24,648 nucleotides of DNA from a virus: positions 1-24,648 of IMG/VR virus record IMGVR_UViG_3300010160_000213. One strand, written 5' to 3'. The position numbers and the translations under genes are program-made. The notes under the pieces were generated by a model that was not told the DNA's origin, did not search any database, and saw only the letters and a list, made by a program, of their open reading frames with translations. How positions within the stretch are numbered: the stretch's first letter is position 1; each line of letters begins with the position of its first letter. Below are positions 19,342-24,648 of this stretch, one piece after another.

Positions 19342-19743
19342 ATGATTATTAATGAGTTTGACAGATTGATTAACGATTGGTTTGAAAATGATTACAACCA
19401 AAATTGGAGTGCAGCAAAAACAACAACCTATGTACCTAACAAATTTGCAGTGGATATCAAAGATGATACTGCAACAATGGCATTATCGGTATTGGGACAT
19501 GACCCAAAAAATATTGAAATCAATTGTTATGAAGATAAAATTGAAATCAAAGCAAAAAAATCTCAAGAGGATAAAGAAAATCCATTTAATCAATTAATTT
19601 CCGATATTGAAGAAAGAATCACTATTGGTAAAAATTATGATGGTAGACAGGCAAAAGCCGAAATTAAGAATGGTATTTTATCAATTACTCTTGAAAAGAA
19701 AGAAGAGTCCAAACCAAAAAAATTAACCTTAAAAGTTGGTTAA
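19342..19743 (+). CDS. hsp20: Small heat-shock protein (Hsp20/alpha-crystallin)
   Basis: A 133-residue small heat-shock protein, an ATP-independent holdase that prevents protein aggregation in the cytoplasm. The alpha-crystallin domain spans about residues 35-130: FAVDIKDDTATMALSVLGHD, then the beta strands KNIEINCYEDKIEIKAKK, and the family signature AEIKNGILSITLEKKEE with the C-terminal KKLTLKV. The N-terminal arm (INEFDRLINDWFEN) is the usual oligomerisation region; a short IxI-like end is missing. Hsp20 genes are known in T4-like cyanophages, probably for capsid folding. It is followed by the hairpin at 19769-19800. Confidence 0.9.
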   Translation: MIINEFDRLINDWFENDYNQNWSAAKTTTYVPNKFAVDIKDDTATMALSVLGHDPKNIEINCYEDKIEIKAKKSQEDKENPFNQLISDIEERITIGKNYDGRQAKAEIKNGILSITLEKKEESKPKKLTLKVG

Positions 19744-19764
19744 TTCAGTTATTTTTCGTATATT
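19736..19764 (+). promoter_or_regulatory. Promoter P6 (TTG-N20-TATATT), nested before a hairpin
   Basis: TTG at 19736-19738, inside the end of the hsp20 coding sequence, then 20 nt, TCG and TATATTAC at 19759-19766. The predicted start site (about 19770) is the first base of a terminator-like hairpin. Confidence 0.6.
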
Positions 19765-19768
19765 ACAA

Positions 19769-19800
19769 AGGTAGGAGTTCAGTCACTTCTACCTTTTTTT
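19769..19800 (+). terminator. Intrinsic terminator directly after P6
   Basis: AGGTAGGAG pairs with CTTCTACCT (9 bp, one G-U pair) around the loop TTCAGTCA and ends in seven T. It can end the hsp20 transcript and would also sit at the 5' end of a P6 transcript. Confidence 0.8.
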
Positions 19801-19822
19801 ATACAAATAAATACTTATTACT

Positions 19823-19999
19823 ATGATATACAACGAAAAAATACAAGGATTGTTAGAAGCTTTAGACGGAAAGTTAAGGATTTTACAAAACGGAATTACA
19901 GGCGCACAGCAAATGTCACCATCGGAAGGACATACAACATTGGAAGACGCTAGAAAAATAGTAGAACGTATTTCCGAATTAACTAGAATCAATCGTTAA
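19823..19999 (+). CDS. Small helical protein (58 aa)
   Basis: A 58-residue protein made of two amphipathic helices, MIYNEKIQGLLEALDGKLRI and EDARKIVERISELTRI, joined by a polar linker (GAQQMSPSEGHTT). It is predicted soluble and probably dimeric. The following membrane-protein gene starts on the very next base after its stop, so the two are coupled and may interact. The family is not recognised, but the pairing with a large coiled-coil membrane protein suggests an accessory subunit. Confidence 0.65.
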   Translation: MIYNEKIQGLLEALDGKLRILQNGITGAQQMSPSEGHTTLEDARKIVERISELTRINR

Positions 20000-21124
20000 A
20001 TGAATTGGCTTAAATATTTAGTCGGATTTTCTGCACTAATTATAGCCGGATGTGCAGCATTTTTCTCCGTAACTGGATTGGGTGTATTATTTAGTGGTGC
20101 CTCAACCGCAGTAATGGTAATGGCCGGTTCATTGGAGTTTGCTAAATTAGTTGCTGCTACATACCTCAAACAAAAATGGGATGATATTCAAGGTTTTAAT
20201 AAGTGGTATTTAGTGTCCGCAGTAGCATTATTAATGTTAATCACCTCCGCTGGTATTTTTGGTTATCTATCTAATGCTTTTCAGGCACAATCACTTAAAT
20301 TACAACAGGTAGATAGAGAAATATTAGTACATTCTACTAAAATTGACCAAAATACAATACAAATTACCCAACTTTCTACTCAAATTAGTGAGTTTAATAA
20401 AAATCAAGGTAAAATTTTAGATGGTGGTAAGGTAAATTCTCGTCTTATTCGTTCAATAGACAATAGAGATAAAGAAATTGCTAAAATTAACAAAAAAATT
20501 GGTGATTTGCAAGACCAAAACGCAAAAGAAAACGAAAAAATCAACGAAATTAAAACTACTAATATAGATTTGGAGAAAGAAGTGGGTGGGTTTCGTTTTG
20601 TCGCTGATGCATTTGGTATGGAATTGAAAAATGTTGTAAAATTCTTCATATTTTTGATTGTAATTGTATTTGACCCTCTTGCAGTAGCTCTAATTATCGC
20701 ATTTAACGGATTAATTGAAACCAAAAAACAAAAACAAAAAAGACTTATAGGTGAAATTATAGAAAATGACGAAAAATTGGGATTATATGATAATTTAGAT
20801 GATTTGATGGAAGAAAACTATAAAAATTATGAGGTGTATGGGGATGATACGGAAGAAATAATGGACGGTGGTGAAATGGAGGTTCCTCAAAATGTAAGAA
20901 TACCAATAGATTTGGATGGAGATGGTACAATCGATGGTTGGGATACTAATAATGATGGTATGATTGATGAGTGGTCACCAGAAGGCCACGCAGAAAGGTC
21001 TACCGGTAATAGAAATCTAATACCATACTATGCAAAACCAGATTTTAACTGGACGGATAGAAACACATGGATAAATGACCAAAATGCAGTAAATTTTTGG
21101 TTAAAATATAAAAATAAAATATAA
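20000..21124 (+). CDS. Large membrane protein with coiled coil and calcium-loop repeats
   Basis: A 374-residue protein. Four membrane spans are seen: about 5-31, 35-57 (GSLEFAKLVAATYL at its end), 68-92 and 211-235 (VVKFFIFLIVIVFDPLAVAL). Between spans 3 and 4 lies a 100-residue coiled coil with Gln/Asn/Lys heptads (QITQLSTQISEFN...). The C-terminal 130 residues are soluble; DLDGDGTIDGWDTNNDGMID (about 299-318) has two DxDxDG-type calcium-binding loops, like type-III thrombospondin or dockerin repeats. The protein seems membrane-bound, with its coiled coil and its calcium-binding tail exposed to opposite or the same side depending on topology. Similar proteins occur in T4-like phages of aquatic bacteria, function unknown. 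Confidence 0.75.
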   Translation: MNWLKYLVGFSALIIAGCAAFFSVTGLGVLFSGASTAVMVMAGSLEFAKLVAATYLKQKWDDIQGFNKWYLVSAVALLMLITSAGIFGYLSNAFQAQSLKLQQVDREILVHSTKIDQNTIQITQLSTQISEFNKNQGKILDGGKVNSRLIRSIDNRDKEIAKINKKIGDLQDQNAKENEKINEIKTTNIDLEKEVGGFRFVADAFGMELKNVVKFFIFLIVIVFDPLAVALIIAFNGLIETKKQKQKRLIGEIIENDEKLGLYDNLDDLMEENYKNYEVYGDDTEEIMDGGEMEVPQNVRIPIDLDGDGTIDGWDTNNDGMIDEWSPEGHAERSTGNRNLIPYYAKPDFNWTDRNTWINDQNAVNFWLKYKNKI

Positions 21125-21127
21125 TTT

Positions 21128-21156
21128 TTGGTATTTTAGATTTATTTTCGTATATT
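21128..21156 (+). promoter_or_regulatory. Promoter P7 (TTG-N20-TATATT), possibly leaderless
   Basis: TTTTTGGTATT with TTG at 21128-21130, 20 nt, TCG and TATATTAC at 21151-21158. The uvdE ATG (21164) lies 7 nt after the -10 element, where transcription should begin. Confidence 0.75.
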
Positions 21157-21163
21157 ACATTCT

Positions 21164-22051
21164 ATGAATATAGGATATGCATGTATTAATATGACGATGG
21201 GTAAGAAAGTTACCACTAATCGTACAATGGTGAAGAAAACATTCAATGCCAAAGGCTTGGATTATGTTTCGGAGTTGGCATTACTAAATGCAAAAGATAT
21301 TATTAAGATTTTAGAATGGAATAGAATAAACGGAATTAAATTCTTTCGTTTATCATCTACTATCATCCCGTGGGGTGATAATTTTGATATTACTCAATTA
21401 AAGGATTACAAAGAGATTAAAAGTGAGTTAAAAAAGGCAGGTGATTTCGCAAAGTTTCACAATATCCGTATTACATCACATCCGGGTCCATATAATGTAT
21501 TAGTTTCACCAAATGAATCGGTTATAGTTAAAACTATTGCTGATTTAGAGTTACATGGTAAAATATTCGATATGATGGGATTATCTAAAACTCCCTACAA
21601 TAAAATTAATATTCATTGCAATGGTGTTTACGGAGATAAAAAAGCTGCAATGGATAGATTCATCAAAAACTTCCAAAGACTCTCTAAATCGGTGCAAAAA
21701 CGACTTACAATAGAAAATGATGATAAGGCGTCTATGTATTCAGTTAAAGACCTTATGTATATTTATTCTGCTATAAAAACTCCAATTGTTTTTGATTATC
21801 ATCACCATCAATTTTGCACAGGTGATTTATCCGAACAATCGGCATTAGAATTAGCAATATCAACATGGCCGAAAGGAATTACACCAGTTGTGCACTATTC
21901 CGAATCAAAAGCATTGCACGAAAATAACCCAAAAGAAAAACCACAAGCTCACTCACTTTATATAAATGCACTTCCGAATACATATGGTGAAGATGTTGAT
22001 ATTATGGTTGAAGCAAAGGGTAAAGAATTAGCAATATTAAAATTTATATAA
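21164..22051 (+). CDS. uvdE: UV damage endonuclease UvdE/UvsE
   Basis: A 295-residue TIM-barrel endonuclease that nicks DNA 5' of UV photoproducts and starts excision repair. Family motifs are in order: GYACINMTM (4-12), FRLSSTIIPWGDNF (61-74), SHPGPYNVL (105-113), NINIHC-type KINIHCNGVYGDK (147-159), LTIENDD (181-187), VFDYHHHQF (209-217), PVVHYSES (241-248) and the late H263 and E283. Metal ligands H106, H151, E184, D211, H244, H263 and E283 are all present. Its length is typical. The gene starts directly after P7, so the message may be leaderless, and its stop overlaps the next ATG (TAATG). It presumably protects phage DNA in sunlit water. Confidence 0.9.
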   Translation: MNIGYACINMTMGKKVTTNRTMVKKTFNAKGLDYVSELALLNAKDIIKILEWNRINGIKFFRLSSTIIPWGDNFDITQLKDYKEIKSELKKAGDFAKFHNIRITSHPGPYNVLVSPNESVIVKTIADLELHGKIFDMMGLSKTPYNKINIHCNGVYGDKKAAMDRFIKNFQRLSKSVQKRLTIENDDKASMYSVKDLMYIYSAIKTPIVFDYHHHQFCTGDLSEQSALELAISTWPKGITPVVHYSESKALHENNPKEKPQAHSLYINALPNTYGEDVDIMVEAKGKELAILKFI

Positions 22052-22410
22052 TGAAAAGATACGCAATGTACATCGGAAGATGGCAAAATTGGCATAAAGG
22101 CCACGAATGGTTAATTAATCAACAATTGGAAAAAGGTAAAAATGTTTGGGTAGCAATTAGAGATGTTCAGATAGATGAAAACAATCCTAAAACTGCTCAA
22201 GAAGTTATGTTTGAACTTCGTAATGAACCATTTTTCCAAAATAATTGGAATAAAATATTATTATCAATCATCCCAGATATTGAATCGGTGAACTATGGTA
22301 GAGGTGTGGGATATGATGTAATCTATCACGAACCACCAACGGATGTAGCCGCAATTAGTGGTACTGCAATCCGTAGTGGAAAAATGAAGAATGATGGTAG
22401 TAGAGCGTAA
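22051..22410 (+). CDS. Nucleotidyltransferase (HxGH/ISxTxxR), NMN adenylyltransferase-like
   Basis: A 119-residue protein with both signatures of the HIGH nucleotidyltransferase superfamily: GRWQNWHKGHEWL (residues 9-21; H15-x2-H18) and ISGTAIRSGK (102-111). The first is closest to the GRFQPFHxGH of NadM/NadR nicotinamide-nucleotide adenylyltransferases, so NAD salvage is a reasonable guess, though cytidylyltransferase activity is possible. It is shorter than cellular NadM (about 170), with only a few residues after the second motif. It is coupled to uvdE by a 1-nt overlap and overlaps the DUF2061 gene by 20 nt. Confidence 0.7.
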   Translation: MKRYAMYIGRWQNWHKGHEWLINQQLEKGKNVWVAIRDVQIDENNPKTAQEVMFELRNEPFFQNNWNKILLSIIPDIESVNYGRGVGYDVIYHEPPTDVAAISGTAIRSGKMKNDGSRA

Positions 22411-22603
22411 GAGACACATAGCAAAAACCATCTCATATCGAATTGTAAGTACCTTAATCGGGTTCTTATTAATGTGGTTAGTAAGTGGTTCAATTAAAGT
22501 TGGAGCTGCATTTGGGATAGCAGAATTAATATATAAACCCATTCAATATTATATTCATGAAAGAATATGGTATAAATTTATAAAATACGGATTAAAAAAA
22601 TAA
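22391..22603 (+). CDS. DUF2061 membrane protein
   Basis: A 70-residue protein matching DUF2061: KRHIAKTISYRIVSTLIGF (residues 7-25), a first span to about 31, a second at about 35-48, then the signature YKPIQYYIHERIWYKFIKYG. Two predicted membrane spans with a cytoplasmic C-terminus. In bacteria DUF2061 proteins often stand near or are fused to sulfate-assimilation enzymes such as adenylylsulfate kinase, but their role is not known. It overlaps the nucleotidyltransferase gene by 20 nt; ATG 22394 is an equally possible start. Confidence 0.8.
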   Translation: MMVVERKRHIAKTISYRIVSTLIGFLLMWLVSGSIKVGAAFGIAELIYKPIQYYIHERIWYKFIKYGLKK

Positions 22604-22606
22604 AAA

Positions 22607-23242
22607 ATGAAATTAATAGTAGACAAACGTTCAAATGGACTAATAACGAAAGAGTTTAGAGAATATCTAAAAACTCCTGTATTAAAGTCAGAAATAACAC
22701 AAGATGAAGCTGATAATTTGAGAATGCAATTAACAGACGCCCTGATAGAGTATCCGGGATTAGGTATTTCTGCAACACAAATTGGTATTAAGAAACGAGC
22801 GTGTTATATTCAATTTGGTGATGAAGAATTATTCTTATTAAACCCAGTTATTAAAGAAAAATCTAAAGAAGGATTTCTTTTTTATGAGGGATGTTTATCA
22901 ATTCCATCTACACTTACAAAACCAATTAGAACAATTAGAGCTTGTAAAATTGTGATTGATACCGATAATTTGGGAGAATTAACTTTTGAAATAAATCCAG
23001 AAGGTGATAAAGCAAATGAATCAGTTTCGAAAGAAACAATGATGACGGTTATTGTTCAGCATGAAATTGACCATTTAGATGGATTTACAATTAAAGATAG
23101 AGTATACAACACACAGGTTGTAAAAAGACAAAGCTATGGTAGAAATGATAAAATTGTAATGAAATCAAAAGAAGGAGAATTGATTGAAGTTAAATTTAAA
23201 AATTCAAATAAATATTTTTTAGAAGGATACGAAATAGTTTAA
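22607..23242 (+). CDS. def: Peptide deformylase
   Basis: A 211-residue peptide deformylase, which removes the formyl group from new proteins, acting at the ribosome. The three family motifs are intact: GLGISATQIG (51-60, with Q58), YEGCLS (93-98, with Cys96) and QHEIDHLDG (151-159, with H152, E153 and H156). Metal ligands are C96, H152 and H156. There is an acidic segment before motif III and a longer C-terminal tail than in many phage deformylases. Phage-encoded deformylases are well known in aquatic T4-like phages and may keep late protein synthesis efficient. The start follows the DUF2061 stop by 3 nt. Confidence 0.9.
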   Translation: MKLIVDKRSNGLITKEFREYLKTPVLKSEITQDEADNLRMQLTDALIEYPGLGISATQIGIKKRACYIQFGDEELFLLNPVIKEKSKEGFLFYEGCLSIPSTLTKPIRTIRACKIVIDTDNLGELTFEINPEGDKANESVSKETMMTVIVQHEIDHLDGFTIKDRVYNTQVVKRQSYGRNDKIVMKSKEGELIEVKFKNSNKYFLEGYEIV

Positions 23243-23243
23243 T

Positions 23244-23504
23244 ATGAAAATAATAATAATAATTTTAATTGTATGTTTGATATCGACCTTATATACAATA
23301 TTCAATCTTCTTTCTAAATTAGAAAAATACGAAGAAGTTATAGAAGAAACCGATGATTTTATACAATCGGAATTACAAAAAAACGAAGCATTACTGGAGG
23401 CATTACGACAAATTGATAGTCGTGAAATGTTTGAAAAGGATGATGACGTAGGTTCTATATTTTATCAAATAAAAGAAACTATTGAAAAATTCAAACAAAG
23501 ATAA
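23244..23504 (+). CDS. Membrane-anchored coiled-coil protein next to sigma factor
   Basis: An 86-residue protein with an N-terminal membrane span (MKIIIIILIVCLISTLYTIF, residues 1-20) and an acidic coiled coil (about 24-60, with KLEKYEEVIEETDDFIQSEL), ending in SREMFEKDDDVGSIFYQI. The FEKDDDVG-x-IF element looks conserved next to late sigma genes of T4-like phages as far as I recall, but I cannot name the family. The span with almost no n-region suggests an inner-membrane anchor with the coil in the cytoplasm. One nucleotide separates it from the deformylase stop, two from the sigma factor. Confidence 0.65.
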   Translation: MKIIIIILIVCLISTLYTIFNLLSKLEKYEEVIEETDDFIQSELQKNEALLEALRQIDSREMFEKDDDVGSIFYQIKETIEKFKQR

Positions 23505-23506
23505 CT

Positions 23507-24199
23507 ATGCCCAGAAAAAGAAGTCCTAATAGACAATATTTTACAAAAGATACGGAAGATGCTATTATTGAATATAATATAACAACTGACCAATATATTA
23601 AAGATAAGTTATATAGAGAGAGAATAGCATCTGCATTTTCTAAATTAGCAGAAATTGTCTATAATAAATGGAAGTTTACATATTTTGATGATGACCCACA
23701 AGATGTAATGGCGGAAGTGGTTGCATTTATGGTTGAAAAAATACATATGTACAAAAATGGTAAAGGTAAAGCATTTAGTTACTTTACTATTGTTGCAAGA
23801 AACTATCTTATTTTAAATAATAATGCAAACTATAAAAGATATAAAGATACGGATATAATGTCCGGATTACCGGAATCATTTGATACTGAAAATAATTTTA
23901 GAGAGGAACAAAGAAATGATGAACACCGAACATTCAATGCTAGAATGTTACAATATTGGGATAAACATTTAGAAAACTTTTTCCCAAAGAAAAGAGATTT
24001 ACAAATAGCAGATTCCGTATTAGAATTATTTAGAAGAGCAGAATATATAGAAAATTTTAATAAAAAATCACTATATTTACTTATTAGAGAAATGACCGGA
24101 CACCCTACTCATTATATAACAAAAGTTGTCAACAAAATGAAAGAAAAACAAATGGCACTTTATAATGAATTTGATAGAGAAGGTGATATAAAAATTTAG
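23507..24199 (+). CDS. Late transcription sigma factor (gp55-like)
   Basis: A 230-residue protein resembling T4 gp55, the sigma factor that directs host RNA polymerase to late promoters. The region-2-like core lies at about residues 40-105: IASAFSKLAEIVYNKW, DDPQDVMAEVVAFMVEKIHM and GKGKAFSYFTIVARNYLILN, where AFSYFT and the following basic ARNYL recall the gp55 core-binding and -10-binding helices. The C-terminal part is helical and charged, without a clear region-4 domain, as in gp55. It starts MPRKRSPNRQYF. Whether it recognises the TATATT sites found here is not known. Confidence 0.75.
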   Translation: MPRKRSPNRQYFTKDTEDAIIEYNITTDQYIKDKLYRERIASAFSKLAEIVYNKWKFTYFDDDPQDVMAEVVAFMVEKIHMYKNGKGKAFSYFTIVARNYLILNNNANYKRYKDTDIMSGLPESFDTENNFREEQRNDEHRTFNARMLQYWDKHLENFFPKKRDLQIADSVLELFRRAEYIENFNKKSLYLLIREMTGHPTHYITKVVNKMKEKQMALYNEFDREGDIKI

Positions 24200-24210
24200 A
24201 AATAAAAACT

Positions 24211-24648
24211 ATGAAAAAATTATTAATATTATCAATGATATTATTGTCGCTTGTTTCTACCGCACAAGAATATAAATTGAAAAAAATTAAAACTATTTCT
24301 TATGTTAAAGAGTATATTGATGATGCACCAGAATATGAACATTGGACTAGTATTAGTTTAGGAGTTTCTCCATATGGTAATGCTTACTACGAAAGAAGAA
24401 GAGAACCAAAAGAAGATGGATTTGGACTTGATATATATAGAGACAAAGTAATTTACCCAGATGATTTTCAGAATAAGTATTATAGTGAAACCGATAGATT
24501 TATATTAAGTTCAAATAAAAGATTTGGTATGGCTATGTATTATATAACACCTTTAAAATATGGGTTTGATTTTTCTTTTGGTGTTGGATTTTTACGTTAC
24601 TATTTAGAAAAATCGTTACTTGATTTAACCCATAATATCAATGTAAAG
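24211..24648 (+). CDS. Exported protein with signal peptide, 3' end outside window
   Basis: The gene runs off the right edge with 146 residues visible. The N-terminus is a classical type I signal peptide (MKKLLILSMILLSLVSTAQ), with cleavage likely after Ala18 before Gln; STAQ is a common form in Bacteroidota. The mature part is rich in Tyr, Ser and Asp with alternating strands (SISLGVSPYGNAYYERRRE, GFDFSFGVGFL), as in outer-membrane beta-barrels or surface proteins. No lysozyme or spanin motif is visible. It starts 11 nt after the sigma gene. Exported phage proteins may act in lysis, exclusion or host-surface change. Confidence 0.6.
   Translation, partial: MKKLLILSMILLSLVSTAQEYKLKKIKTISYVKEYIDDAPEYEHWTSISLGVSPYGNAYYERRREPKEDGFGLDIYRDKVIYPDDFQNKYYSETDRFILSSNKRFGMAMYYITPLKYGFDFSFGVGFLRYYLEKSLLDLTHNINVK

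Overview
The window looks like part of a large, AT-rich, tailed (T4-like) phage genome that infects a Bacteroidota host. All convincing genes are on the + strand and are packed with 1-40 nt overlaps or gaps. Phage hallmarks are a gp55-like late sigma factor (23507-24199), a long fibre-like protein ending in an S74 intramolecular chaperone (11175-13100), a UvdE repair endonuclease, a small heat-shock protein, a peptide deformylase, a 2OG-Fe(II) oxygenase-like protein and an HD hydrolase. The host call is inferred from three things: genes without Shine-Dalgarno sequences but with A-rich leaders; at least seven promoters of the form TTG-N20-TATATT, close to the Bacteroidota TTTG-N19-TAnnTTTG consensus; and a signal peptide ending STAQ (24211).

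Layout. (1) 2-433 is the end of a probable structural gene. (2) 417-3539 is a dense run of 14 tiny genes plus one apparently frameshifted one. Many open with nearly the same nucleotides (ATGmTAACAATAAA), and at least five encode divergent paralogues of one small protein family; others are single-span membrane peptides. (3) 3540-4220 is non-coding, with large inverted repeats and four copies of a GTAACTCATTGAT-type repeat, ending in a promoter. (4) 4221-7878 holds small early-type genes, including a GIY-YIG nuclease, a lipoprotein-like protein with a structured leader and a tRNA-like minihelix behind it, and a mini zinc metallopeptidase. (5) 7879-8417 is mostly non-coding, with hairpins, a palindrome and one tiny membrane-protein gene. 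(6) 8418-10384 has unknown, possibly virion-related genes. (7) 10384-18545 is a fibre and modification module: SGNH hydrolase, fibre-like protein, Cys-cluster protein, glycosyltransferase-like protein, two sulfotransferase-like proteins, two more SGNH hydrolases, a GNAT-like protein and an oxygenase, nearly all start/stop overlapped. (8) 18607-24199 is a core T4-like block: HD, Hsp20, a coiled-coil membrane protein, UvdE, a nucleotidyltransferase, DUF2061, deformylase and the late sigma factor. (9) An exported protein runs off the right edge.

The most notable items are the MxTIKN small-gene array, the tRNA-like minihelix lacking D and anticodon arms, the multidomain fibre-like protein (ATP-grasp-like, degenerate Hint, Cys-rich, S74), the co-transcribed sulfotransferase/SGNH/acetyltransferase cassette, and the rigid promoter series, including an apparently leaderless uvdE and a promoter that fires straight into a terminator-like hairpin. 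Functions rest on motif recognition by eye; no database search was run.
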